Shown here piece by piece: positions 1 to 7,234 of a stretch of 64,000 nt of DNA (positions are counted from its first letter, which is position 1; each line of letters starts with the position of its first letter). Position numbers and translations under genes: made by a program. The notes beneath the pieces are model-generated. The model saw only the letters and a program-made list of their open reading frames with translations, made no database searches and was not told where the DNA came from. This stretch comes from Methanofollis ethanolicus. Its GTDB lineage: Archaea > Halobacteriota > Methanomicrobia > Methanomicrobiales > Methanofollaceae. The DNA lies in contig NZ_BCNW01000001.1 of NCBI RefSeq assembly GCF_001571385.1, positions 992,001 through 1,056,000 of the forward strand, given 5' to 3'.

Positions 1-191
1 GCCCGGGTGTACTGGCCTGTCGCCATCAGCACCTCCCCCTTGCCGATCAGGAAGTCAGGGTGGTCGGGCACCACCTTGAGTGCACGCTCGAAAAAAGAGA
101 GCGCTTCCTCGTATTCGTGCATGGAGAGGTGTGTGATGCCCTCGTTGTACCATCCGAGAGCATATCTTTTCTGTCGGGGTATATCCTGCAT
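1..191 (-). CDS. TPR-repeat protein, N-terminal part (runs off the window)
   Basis: The first 63 codons of a protein read leftward and are cut by the window edge. They contain TPR-type helices (YALGWYNEGITHLSMHEYEE, then ALSFFERALKVVPDHPDFLI), the usual W/Y-G-A-F-P spacing of a 34-residue TPR. TPR proteins are protein-interaction scaffolds; no partner can be named. The ATG at 191 is chosen because an A+T-rich TATA-like stretch lies at about 228-240, placing transcription start about 15 nt before the ATG. It is transcribed divergently from nfeD. Confidence 0.7.
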   Translation of the reverse strand, partial: MQDIPRQKRYALGWYNEGITHLSMHEYEEALSFFERALKVVPDHPDFLIGKGEVLMATGQYTR

Positions 192-382
192 GGCGATCAC
201 GGGCGGTGCGACGAATGATCAAATACTATTTATTATATTTATTTGTTTTCCTGGATCCAGGGGAACAATAATACTGAATTCATAATATAATCATATATTT
301 TTGTAATGTGTGAGAAAATAGTGGTTATTTGTTGGTGGATCTCTCCCGCCTTTCTCGTCCCTGCCTCTCTCTGGCGAGGGCG

Positions 383-448
383 TCCATTAAAGAGGTGATG
401 ACCTGGCATGGAAGAATATTTTTTGCCAGAAAAAAAGCCTTTAATGGA
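383..448 (+). other. Nested stem-loop, candidate small RNA or terminator
   Basis: TCCATTAAAG (383-392) pairs perfectly with CTTTAATGGA (439-448). Inside it, CTGGCA (403-408) pairs with TGCCAG (424-429). The two stems are separated by a nearly symmetric internal loop (10 and 9 nt). The structure lies upstream of the nfeD TATA box, so it is not part of the nfeD leader if that promoter is right. It could end a short transcript starting near 320, or be the end of a mobile element. Function is unknown. Confidence 0.45.
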
Positions 449-487
449 ACATTCGGCACGATCAAAACTCTGTATATCTCCAGACAG

Positions 488-517
488 GTTTATATGCGGC
501 CTCTCCGTATTCTTCGT
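488..517 (+). promoter_or_regulatory. TATA box of nfeD, leaderless spacing
   Basis: A TTTATATG box (about 489-496) lies about 26 nt before the ATG at 518. This is the archaeal TATA-to-start distance, so the nfeD transcript is probably leaderless and the start at 518 is supported over upstream in-frame codons. Confidence 0.55.
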
Positions 518-976
518 ATGGATCCTGTGCTGGGCATCTCCCTTGGCTGGGTTCTGATCGTGCTCGGGGCCCTCCTGCTCGTTATCGAAGCCACGAATCC
601 CGGCTTCTTCGTCGCCGTCCCCGGGACCGTGATGATCATCCTGGGTGTTCTCTTTGTGCTGGGCGTCGATGTTTTCGGGTCGACCCTCGGCGTCGTCGTC
701 GGGGTGGTGACTGCCCTTGCGGCGGCCGCGGTCACGGTCTGGCTCTACTCCCGGATCACTCCCCAGGAAAAGCCGACGACGATCAGCCGCGACTCCGTCG
801 TCGGCCAGGAGGGGCATGTTGTCAGGGACGTGGACCCTGACTCCATCGCGGGGAAGGTCAGGATCGGTGGTGTCGAGTGGAGCGCCAGCTCGGCCTCCGC
901 CCCTCTCAGGGTGGGGACGAGAGTCGTCGTCGTCCGTTCCGAGGGCGTGCATGTCGTTGTCGATGAGGTGAAATGA
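518..976 (+). CDS. NfeD-family membrane protein
   Basis: The 152-aa protein has three hydrophobic helices in its first ~80 residues, then a C-terminal beta-barrel of the NfeD OB-fold type (VGQEGHVVRDVDP, GKVRIGGVEWSA, GTRVVVVRSEGVHVVV). Short NfeD proteins are membrane partners of SPFH proteins such as stomatin and are thought to organise membrane domains. The stomatin gene starts on the next base after this stop codon, so the two form an operon. The start at 518 rather than 329 removes an implausible basic N-terminus and fits the TATA box. Confidence 0.88.
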   Translation: MDPVLGISLGWVLIVLGALLLVIEATNPGFFVAVPGTVMIILGVLFVLGVDVFGSTLGVVVGVVTALAAAAVTVWLYSRITPQEKPTTISRDSVVGQEGHVVRDVDPDSIAGKVRIGGVEWSASSASAPLRVGTRVVVVRSEGVHVVVDEVK

Positions 977-2053
977 ATGGTGGTTGAAGAAATACTCAAC
1001 AATCTGGTCACGATCTTCCTGATCCTCGTGGTTATCTATATTATGTCGCGGGGGGTCGTGATCATCCAGCCCTATGAACAGGGGCTGCAGATCAGGCTTG
1101 GAAAGTATATTGGAAGGCTGAACCCGGGTTTCCGGTGGGTCATCCCCCTGATCACGTTTGTCCAGAAGATCGACCTCCGCACTCAGGTGATGGATGTCCC
1201 GTCGCAGGAGGTGATCACCAAGGACAACTCCCCGACCAATGTCGACGCCATCGTGTACACCCGTGTGGTGGACCCGGAGAAGGCCTTCTTCGAGGTCGCG
1301 AACTACCGGATGGCGACGGTTGCCCTTGCCCAGACAAGCCTTCGCGGCATCATCGGCGATATGGAGCTTGACGAGGTGCTCTACAACCGCGACCTGATCA
1401 ACACGAAGCTGCGTGACATCCTGGACAGGGAGACCGACCAGTGGGGTGTGAAGGTTGAGCGCGTGGAGATCAAGGAGGTCGACCCTGTCGGTGCGGTGAA
1501 GCAGGCGATGACCGAGCAGACTGCCGCGGAGAGGGAACGGCGCGCGGCGATCCTCCGCGCCGAGGGTGACAAGCGCTCGGCGATTCTCCGCGCCGAGGGT
1601 GAGAGGCAGTCCGTGATCCTCCAGGCCGAGGGCGAGCGGCAGAGCAAGGTCCTCCGTGCCGAGGGTGAACGGCTCTCCAGGATCCTCCAGGCGCAGGGTG
1701 AGGCCCAGGGGCTGCGCATCCTCTCCCTTGGCTCCCGGCCGCTGGACAAGAAGACGATCACCGTCCTCTCCCTCGACGCCCTGAAGCAGATGGCAGACGG
1801 GCAGGCGACGAAGATCATCTTCCCCTTCGAGGTGTCGAGTCTGATCAAGCAGAGCGCGCGCTTCCTCGGGGCGACCGACGAGATGCCCGATGTCGAGGGT
1901 GCCGCAGAGGCTGGAGAGATCGACGACTCGATCCTCGGCGAGGTGCCGAAGCCTGAAGAGATTGCAAAACTCCTCGAACGCCTCGAAGAGAAACTGGAAA
2001 ATGAGGCTGAGTCGATCGAGGAACTGAAGGTAGGAAAGAAAGAGTCAATCTAA
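977..2053 (+). CDS. SPFH/stomatin-like (band 7) membrane protein
   Basis: This 358-aa protein is a slipin-type stomatin. An N-terminal membrane helix (about residues 7-27) is followed by the SPFH domain (about 30-175: QPYEQGLQIRLGKY, NVDAIVYTRVVDP, WGVKVERVEIKEVDP). Residues 191-245 are five consecutive 11-residue repeats of the type (A/V/R)IL(R/Q)AEGERxS, predicted to form a right-handed coiled coil. The acidic tail ends SIEELKVGKKESI. The protein likely oligomerises at the cytoplasmic membrane with NfeD. A decayed copy of its 3' end lies at 2760-2852. Confidence 0.93.
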   Translation: MVVEEILNNLVTIFLILVVIYIMSRGVVIIQPYEQGLQIRLGKYIGRLNPGFRWVIPLITFVQKIDLRTQVMDVPSQEVITKDNSPTNVDAIVYTRVVDPEKAFFEVANYRMATVALAQTSLRGIIGDMELDEVLYNRDLINTKLRDILDRETDQWGVKVERVEIKEVDPVGAVKQAMTEQTAAERERRAAILRAEGDKRSAILRAEGERQSVILQAEGERQSKVLRAEGERLSRILQAQGEAQGLRILSLGSRPLDKKTITVLSLDALKQMADGQATKIIFPFEVSSLIKQSARFLGATDEMPDVEGAAEAGEIDDSILGEVPKPEEIAKLLERLEEKLENEAESIEELKVGKKESI

Positions 2054-2068
2054 TTTTCTTTTTTTCGC
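2050..2068 (+). terminator. T-rich terminator after the stomatin gene
   Basis: The stop codon is followed at once by TTTTC and a run of seven T residues, a typical archaeal U-tract terminator. A similar T-rich stretch follows the right flank of the mobile element near 3767-3778, consistent with that flank being the old 3' end of a stomatin paralogue. Confidence 0.55.
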
Positions 2069-2140
2069 GAGAATTTCTGTTCTGGAGTGCCTGTGCCGGG
2101 GGCTCCCGGTTTTTTTATCATGCAGGGAAACTCCTGCGAC

Positions 2141-2450
2141 CTATCCATATTTCTCCTCTCGCAGCCTCATCGCCGTCAGCACGATCGTCCCGATAATAAA
2201 GAATATCCCGTCCAGAAACGCATGGTCGAACGCGATCTCCAGTTCGGCGATCGAGTGGAAGAGGTGGATTGCTCCGGTCACGCTTTCCGGGTCGTCGCCC
2301 TGATCCGGCGGTTGAATGCCGTCTCGAAGACCACGATGCCGATCGCCGAGGCAAGGTGGCGTCTTCTCAAGCAACTCGAAAAAGAGGTGGAGTGCGGTGA
2401 GACGATCGAGGAACCGAAGACCGGGTCTGTCCCCGGGGCCCGGTAATTTT
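2141..2450 (-). pseudogene. Decayed reading frame with a membrane-helix end
   Basis: On the minus strand protein-like stretches appear in different frames: one with ASAIGIVVFETAFNRRI, and downstream in another frame HLFHSIAELEIAFDHAFLDG followed by a hydrophobic helix (IFFIIGTIVLTAM) and a stop. The frame change near 2300 suggests a broken gene for a small membrane protein. No family could be assigned, and the possibility of chance reading frames in G+C-rich DNA remains. Confidence 0.35.
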
Positions 2451-2501
2451 TTTTCGGCACGAAAAATATCTTTTTTCCGGTTCAGGAAAATGTTCTGCCT
2501 C

Positions 2502-2714
2502 TTACCGGATCTTCCTGAAGTGATACCACTCTTTGATGTGTTCGTTGAAGTATGTCCCATGGGAGGAGGCCGCCATCAACTCCCGATAGACCGACGCAGG
2601 GACGTCTGAAAACTGATAGAGAGAACCGTTTGTGAACTCGATCTCCAGGGTGCCTGAGAGGGGACTGTATCCGACTGACTGGATAGTGGTGGAAGTGACC
2701 GCCTGCCGCAACAT
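2502..2714 (-). CDS. KTSC domain protein
   Basis: The 70-aa protein is a single KTSC domain: VTSTTIQSVGYSPLSGTLEI, FTNGSLYQFSDVPASVY, ASSHGTYFNEHIKEWYHFRK. KTSC domains are small alpha/beta domains named for a lysyl-tRNA synthetase C-terminal occurrence; some stand-alone copies lie near phage or RNA-related genes and their activity is not established. Length matches stand-alone KTSC proteins. It sits alone between decayed sequences, in a zone that has taken several insertions. Confidence 0.85.
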   Translation of the reverse strand: MLRQAVTSTTIQSVGYSPLSGTLEIEFTNGSLYQFSDVPASVYRELMAASSHGTYFNEHIKEWYHFRKIR

Positions 2715-2759
2715 GGATCTGCCATGGTGCGTGTCTGTTGATATACCGTTCTATTCGGG

Positions 2760-2852
2760 GTGTCGAGCCTCATCAGGCAGAGCGCACGCTTCCTCAAGGG
2801 CACCGACGAGACGATCGAGGAACTGAAGACCGGGAAGAAAGAGTCGATATAA
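2760..2852 (+). pseudogene. Remnant of a second stomatin gene, 3' end only
   Basis: Thirty codons read VSSLIRQSARFLKGTDETIE then ELKTGKKESI and a stop. The intact stomatin upstream ends with VSSLIKQSARFLGATDE and, after an acidic segment, SIEELKVGKKESI. The match at both ends, with the middle acidic segment missing, shows a truncated paralogue. The mobile element at 2854-3756 begins two bases after the stop. Confidence 0.8.
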
Positions 2853-2904
2853 TGGCTCTGTAGAAACCCTCATACTTCAGCCGATGTAGCCCCGATCCTA
2901 TGAA

Positions 2905-3095
2905 GAGGTACACAGATCCACTGCCTTCCCCACGATCTAGCCGGGGGACTTTTGCCCCCGGACCCCCGCGCGAGGATTGGACCTCAAAGGGGGAAACCTG
3001 CATTTTGAAGAGGGGACTGCCCTCCACCCCCTATCCTCGTGGCAGGGGGATCGGGGGGCGGCAGCCCCCGGACCAAGCACATCTGAATAGAATTT
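2905..3095 (+). repeat. G-rich hairpin repeat, copy 1
   Basis: Two hairpins with G/C arms occur here: CCGGGGGACTTTTGCCCCCGG near 2940-2960 with one base masking the symmetry, and GGGGGGCGGCAGCCCCC near 3054-3070. The linking sequence ACTGCCCTCCACCCCCTATC is shared with the other copies of this family in the window (3142-3488, 19.5, 38.7, 56.7, 61.1 and 62.5 kb). Confidence 0.55.
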
Positions 3096-3141
3096 TTCTC
3101 CCTATCGCTTCAGGAAGTACTTTCCCATGAGGGTTTACCAT

Positions 3142-3488
3142 GAGCATATCCCAAAACTCTCGTTCACTCCCCCCATCTCTGCATGGGGGCTCGGGAGAAT
3201 AGATCACGATCGAGTCGATGTCTTCCCGAATTCCATGAAGAGTCGTGCGAAACCACCGCCTTCCCCCACCTCTCTGCCGGGGGACCGACGCCCCCGGACC
3301 CCCGAAACAGGATAGGGTCGGGGAAGAGAGATCCTGATGAAGGAGATTGCCATCCACCCCCTATCGCAATGATGGGGGTCGGGGGGTGAAACCCCCCGGA
3401 CAAGACGCTAGAACAGGGTTTTTCAGAACCGAATGTGAGCCCTTTCATCGGTGTGAATGAAGGTTCGGATCCGTTTTGGGATGACCTC
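3142..3488 (+). mobile_element. Miniature inverted-repeat element, copy A
   Basis: The 347-bp element has imperfect 16-bp ends: GAGCATATCCCAAAAC (3142-3157) and GTTTTGGGATGACCTC (3473-3488), 13 of 16 positions pairing. CAT flanks it on both sides (3-bp target duplication). An inverted, closely similar copy lies at 62382-62760 and ends at the same termini. It contains two strong hairpins (CCGGGGGACCGACGCCCCCGG and GGGGGGTGAAACCCCCC types) and no gene, so it would need a transposase from elsewhere. Confidence 0.75.
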
Positions 3489-3559
3489 CATGAAAATGAT
3501 CCCGAAGAACGTCTCTCCGGGTTTGCACGAGACTCTGACTCTCATCGAGCATCCCCTTT

Positions 3560-3690
3560 TCGAGATGGGAGGTCCGCATTCTGCCTTCCCGGCCCTATCG
3601 CACTGCGGGGGTCCGGGGGCAACGAGAAGACCGAAGGTCTTCGAGGTAGTCCCCCGGCGCGAGCGTGGGGGAAGGCATGTTGACCAGCAG
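3560..3690 (-). repeat. G-rich hairpin repeat, partial copy
   Basis: This stretch carries GGGGGTCCGGGGGCAACG, a perfect GAAGACC/GGTCTTC hairpin, then AGTCCCCCGGCGCGAG and GGGGGAAGGC. The first and last blocks match one end of the 62.4-kb element in the same orientation; the GAAGACC hairpin recurs near 19690-19705. It belongs to the outer 2854-3756 element. Confidence 0.45.
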
Positions 3691-3825
3691 ACCACAAAAA
3701 ACAATTTTCATCGCGTATGCTTGAGTCCCCCGAGACTCATGCCCGATTCTACAGAGTCGATATAATCTTCTTTTTTTGGTTCGGGAAAATTTCTGTTTTT
3801 GGTGCCGGTCGGGCTTCCTTCGTCG

Positions 3826-4314
3826 TCACGCCCCTCTCCACCCAAGGATCCGATACGCAAGTTCCGCAAGACCGACATTCACTGCCATCACGCAGGCGTA
3901 GATCACAGCGTTGGAGAGAGGGGTGTGCCAGTAGATGGCCGGCACCATCGAGAGGCCGGAAGAGACGAGGAGAATGGGGAAGAAGATCCCGACGACAGAG
4001 ACCAGGATGCCGCAGGCGAGAACGCGTCTGAAGCCGGGCGTCTCACCTGACCGACCGGAGACGACGAAGGGCGGGATGAGCACCGCCACGGGTACCCCGA
4101 ATGCCAGAGTCCCGATAAGAAGCGTCGGGGCGTCGGTCTGCATGAGCAGGGCAAAACCGAGCACGGCGAGGAGGATGAGTATCCCGAGGCGGTGAAGGCG
4201 ATCGCCCGTCCGCGTGAGAAGTGCATGGACACAACCGAGCAGCACGAGCCCTATGACGCAGGCGACGACCTCGAAGAGTATCACGAGGAAGAAAAAGCCT
4301 TCGACGACATCCAT
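3826..4314 (-). CDS. Hypothetical four-helix membrane protein
   Basis: The 162-aa protein has hydrophobic helices near residues 5-33, 43-58, 66-86 and 98-120 plus a final amphipathic helix, with short polar loops. No family was recognised. Normal codon use and a consistent membrane topology support a real gene. It lies between the inserted elements on its 3' side and the DJ-1-like gene on its 5' side, with no operon partner. Confidence 0.65.
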   Translation of the reverse strand: MDVVEGFFFLVILFEVVACVIGLVLLGCVHALLTRTGDRLHRLGILILLAVLGFALLMQTDAPTLLIGTLAFGVPVAVLIPPFVVSGRSGETPGFRRVLACGILVSVVGIFFPILLVSSGLSMVPAIYWHTPLSNAVIYACVMAVNVGLAELAYRILGWRGA

Positions 4315-4399
4315 TCCGGATCCTCATGCAGATGATTGGTGGGCTCCCCCTTGTATCTTTGTATTCCCTCTCAAGGGGTGGGCCTTGCCTGTTTTGAAA

Positions 4400-4430
4400 A
4401 AAAGGACTCTGTTGAATCGCTCATGAAGCA
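4400..4430. other. Possible solitary insertion-sequence end
   Basis: GGACTCTGTTGAATCGCTCA (4404-4423) resembles the left terminus of the 2854 element, GGCTCTGTAGAAACCCTCAT, at most positions. No matching second end was found nearby. It may be a decayed terminus of the same family. Confidence 0.25.
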
Positions 4431-4519
4431 AAGTTACAAGCGGTTCTTTGAAAGCCACCTCAGTGGTTTTCATGGCCCCGGCAGAAGGTAGAGGGAAGGC
4501 GGCGGATCTGTGCTCCCTC

Positions 4520-4569
4520 CCCGGAGATTTTATACCCCCGGGACTTCAAATCCTCTGTAAAGTGCACGG
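4520..4569 (+). promoter_or_regulatory. TATA box of the DJ-1-like gene
   Basis: TTTTATACC (about 4528-4536) is placed for transcription start about 10 nt before the ATG at 4570. It is flanked by CCCCGGAG and CCCCGGGA, which form no clean palindrome. Confidence 0.45.
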
Positions 4570-5204
4570 ATGAAAGGTAGCGTCTATCTCTTCGCATGTC
4601 CTGCTTTTGCCGACTGGGAACCGCCGCTTGCGGTCTCCATGATCTCTGATACGAACAAAACATTCCCGAAAAACAGGAGTTACCGGGTGATCACCTTCGG
4701 GCTTTCGAAAGATCCGGTCATGTCGCTCGGCGGGATCACGGTCCTCCCAGACGTCGATGTCGGCGGGGTCGACCTTGCTGATGCGGCGATGGTGATCCTG
4801 CCCGGGTCGTCGTTCTACGAAAACCACGACCCTGCCGAACTGGCCTCTCTGATCCGGGAGTGCGTACGGCAAAAAATCCCCGTAGCGGCGATCTGGGGGG
4901 GGCGCTCTTCCTCGCACGACACGGGTTTCTTGACGCCGTCAGCCACACCAGTTGCGGTCCCGGGTGGCTGAAGGAGCACGCTCCCAACTATCGCGGGGAA
5001 GCGCAGTACGTTCATGTGCCGAGCGTCGCCGACGGCGGCATCATCACGGCAAACCCCTTCGGTTTCGTGGAGTTTGCCGCAGAGATCATCCGGGCGCTGG
5101 ACGTGTTCCCGCCCGAATTTCTCGAATTCTGGGTCCGCACCATCAAGACCGGCTACCTGAACGTCGATTCGGTCGACCCGACGGCGGGAAAGATGAAAGA
5201 GTGA
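4570..5204 (+). pseudogene. DJ-1/PfpI-family protein with a frameshift
   Basis: Two overlapping frames together encode one ~210-aa DJ-1/PfpI (type 1 glutamine amidotransferase-like) protein. Frame 1 gives MKGSVYLFACPAFADWEPPL to IPVAAI; the next frame gives GGALFLARHGFLDAVSHTSC to KMKE. The switch is at a run of eight G residues (4894-4901). In the family this spot is AAICGA with the nucleophilic Cys; here the codon reads TGG. Loss of one base from TGCGGGGGGG would explain both the missing Cys and the shift. It may be a true mutation or a homopolymer sequencing error. If intact, it would act as a cytosolic DJ-1-like hydrolase or chaperone. Confidence 0.75.
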
Positions 5205-5219
5205 GAAGTGGCGGCGGCG

Positions 5220-6323
5220 CTACGGCGACCTTTCGCGCGGCCCTGCCTCGACCAGGCCCCGCACCCACTCCCTGTTCGCCCAGAGAGCGCAGCCGCCGTG
5301 TGTCTCTGTCAGCCGCTCATGGTGGCTGCGGATCTCTTCGAGAAGGCCTGAACGAAGAGCGTCTTTCAGGGCCGTCTGCGTGAGGTTCGCATCGGAGAAG
5401 GGTGCCGCCGGGCATGGTTCGAGTCCTCCGGAGGCGTTGACGTGGACGAAGCCCCGGCCTGCGGCGAGGCAGCCGCCGTACATTCCTTCTTCGCCGGGAA
5501 AACCGATGAAGAGGGCAGGATACTCCTGGTTGAAAGCGGCGATCCGGGCGTTGAGCGACGCTCGCCGACCGTCGTCGAGGACCAGGCCGTCGGTGCCGGG
5601 TTCGATCGGGACGTACTCGACAAAGACGAAAGCCCGGGCACCCGCCTCCGTCATCTGCCCTATGAAGCCGCCGTCGGTGACGCGATCGAGGTTTTTGCCG
5701 GTGACCGTGACCGAGCAGCCGAAGAAGACCCACCGCTCCTTCAGCAGCGACGAGGCTGAGAGCAGGCGGTCGTAGACTCCCTCTCCCCGTCTGGCGTCGG
5801 TGTCGGCCCTGAACCCTTCAAGGCTGATCATCGGCACCAGGTTCCTCCTGGCCGCGATCCTGTCGGCCATCCCTTCATCGATCATGAGGCCGTTCGTGAA
5901 GACGACGAAGAGGAGGTGGGGGTGCTCTTCCGCGAGATTCAGGATCTCCCCGGCCCGAAGGAGAGGCTCGCCGCCGGCGAAGACGACCACCGAGACGCCC
6001 AGGTCGGACGCCTGCGCCACGACCGAGCCGAGTTGCTCCACGGTCATCTCAGGCGCCGCCTCACGCTGCTGCGCCCGCATGTAGCAGCCCCTGCAGGAGA
6101 GGTTGCAGCGCGACGTGAGCGAGATCATCATCACCGGTGGGACGAGGACGCCCTGCCGCTCATACTCCTGCCTGATCGATGCGGCCCGCCGCTGGCGGTA
6201 CAGGATCCTCGCCCCCGTGACGGCGAGCGCGGGGTCGGCGGCGGCGATCCCGAGCGCACGCGTGAGTGTGGATGCGATCACGCCGTCGAAAAGATCGCGG
6301 TAGCCTCCGTCTTCTTCGGTCAT
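5220..6323 (-). CDS. Radical SAM protein with C-terminal cysteine cluster
   Basis: The 367-aa protein has the radical SAM motif SRCNLSCRGCYM (Cys73, Cys77, Cys80) and the AdoMet-binding FAGGEPLLR. Its C-terminal third has further Cys residues (GMYGGC, LEPCPAAPF, HGGCALW) resembling a SPASM/Twitch-type auxiliary cluster, as in peptide-modifying and cofactor-maturing enzymes. The substrate is unknown; no precursor peptide is seen nearby. The ATG at 6323 is preceded by GTGAGGG and removes an unlikely Pro/Arg-rich extension. It lies 92 bp downstream of the flavodoxin-ferredoxin gene, a plausible electron donor. Confidence 0.88.
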   Translation of the reverse strand: MTEEDGGYRDLFDGVIASTLTRALGIAAADPALAVTGARILYRQRRAASIRQEYERQGVLVPPVMMISLTSRCNLSCRGCYMRAQQREAAPEMTVEQLGSVVAQASDLGVSVVVFAGGEPLLRAGEILNLAEEHPHLLFVVFTNGLMIDEGMADRIAARRNLVPMISLEGFRADTDARRGEGVYDRLLSASSLLKERWVFFGCSVTVTGKNLDRVTDGGFIGQMTEAGARAFVFVEYVPIEPGTDGLVLDDGRRASLNARIAAFNQEYPALFIGFPGEEGMYGGCLAAGRGFVHVNASGGLEPCPAAPFSDANLTQTALKDALRSGLLEEIRSHHERLTETHGGCALWANREWVRGLVEAGPRERSP

Positions 6324-6415
6324 GCCCTCACGCCTTCGGTCGCCGACGCCTTTTTCCCGACATTCAGGGGGATTTGCTGGCGATGCGATCCGCGGATCAT
6401 GCTGAAAGACCCGTT

Positions 6416-7234
6416 TCACCGATCGTGCAGGTTCACCGCCCGGGCTTGCGCCTCCATGTCCGCGACCTTCACGTCGGGGTGGCGGTACCGCCCCCGCCCT
6501 TCCGTGCCCAGCAGCATGCGGAACTGGATCGCCTCGACCGGGCAGAAGTGGAGACAGGCGCAGCAGAGTTCGCAGCGGTGGCTCCATGCCGGCCGGCCGT
6601 CGACGATCTCGATGTTGGCTGCCGGGCAGACCTTTGCGCAGGTTCCGCAGCCGGTGCAGGCGTCCGATGCGGAGAAGTCCCTGTCCGCCCCGTGCACCTG
6701 TCTGCTGAAAGGCCCGTAGGTCAGGGCCTTCATCACTGCGGAGATGGGAGCGAACCCCGGCTGGGCGGCACGCCCGCGGCCGATCGCCTCCGCGATCTCT
6801 CCGAGGTGTCTGTCGGCGGCCGCCAGGATCTCGTCGCGCTTCGCCCCCGAGGGCGGGCGGAACAGCGGCGGGAAATTTCCCGGCATCCTGACCGCAAAGG
6901 CGGCGTCGAGCCTTTTGTCCTGCCGCCTCCTGAAGATGCCGTCCAGCTGGTGGAGGGCGGAGATGCCCATGCCGCCCATCGTGACGACCGCGAAGACGTA
7001 GTCCGTCCGGGAGAGGTCGAGCCTCCCGGCAAACTCCGCCACCATCACCGGCACGCCGCCGTCGTAGACCGGGCAGACGATCCCCAGGCGTCCTGTCTCA
7101 GGGACGACGTTACCATCTGTGTTCTGCAGCGATGCGATGGGGATTAACTCGCAGTCCCCGAGGTCTGCGGCGATCTTCCTTGCGGCGGCAAGTGAGTTGC
7201 CGGTGCCGGTGAAGTAGTAGATGACGGTTTTCAT
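6416..7234 (-). CDS. EFR1-type flavodoxin-ferredoxin protein
   Basis: The 272-aa protein joins a flavodoxin-like domain (about 1-165; YYFTGTGNSLAAA as the FMN phosphate loop) to a two-[4Fe-4S] ferredoxin domain (CTGCGTCAKVCP and CELCCACLHFCP, about 200-240). EFR1-family proteins shuttle electrons in anaerobes; partners are mostly unknown. The start overlaps the stop of the upstream ArsR-flavodoxin gene by four bases (ATGA), showing translational coupling. It likely supplies low-potential electrons, perhaps to the radical SAM enzyme encoded downstream. Confidence 0.9.
   Translation of the reverse strand: MKTVIYYFTGTGNSLAAARKIAADLGDCELIPIASLQNTDGNVVPETGRLGIVCPVYDGGVPVMVAEFAGRLDLSRTDYVFAVVTMGGMGISALHQLDGIFRRRQDKRLDAAFAVRMPGNFPPLFRPPSGAKRDEILAAADRHLGEIAEAIGRGRAAQPGFAPISAVMKALTYGPFSRQVHGADRDFSASDACTGCGTCAKVCPAANIEIVDGRPAWSHRCELCCACLHFCPVEAIQFRMLLGTEGRGRYRHPDVKVADMEAQARAVNLHDR

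Larger units (their letters stand above)
192..517. other. A+T-rich intergenic region with two promoters and a nested stem-loop
   Basis: This 326-bp gap separates the divergent TPR and nfeD genes. It holds TATA-like sequence for the leftward gene (about 228-240), a perfect palindrome CCTGGATCCAGG near 250, a second A+T-rich TATA-like stretch (about 285-300) that could drive a rightward transcript, a nested stem-loop at 383-448 and the nfeD TATA box at about 489-496. No convincing open reading frame is seen. Confidence 0.6.
2854..3756. mobile_element. Non-coding element with 10-bp terminal inverted repeats
   Basis: CTCTGTAGAA (2856-2865) and its exact complement TTCTACAGAG (3747-3756) bound about 0.9 kb with no credible gene. 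The decamer TCGATATAAT directly repeats on each side (2844-2853 and 3757-3766), as expected of a target duplication; two extra G residues lie between the left copy and the left terminus. The T-rich sequence right of the element continues what follows the stop of the stomatin remnant. A second element (3142-3488) is nested inside. A non-autonomous IS derivative is the simplest reading. Confidence 0.65.

Noticed and set aside
3457-3765. Open frames inside the TIR element
   Set aside because: They run across hairpins and element boundaries and show no transposase features.
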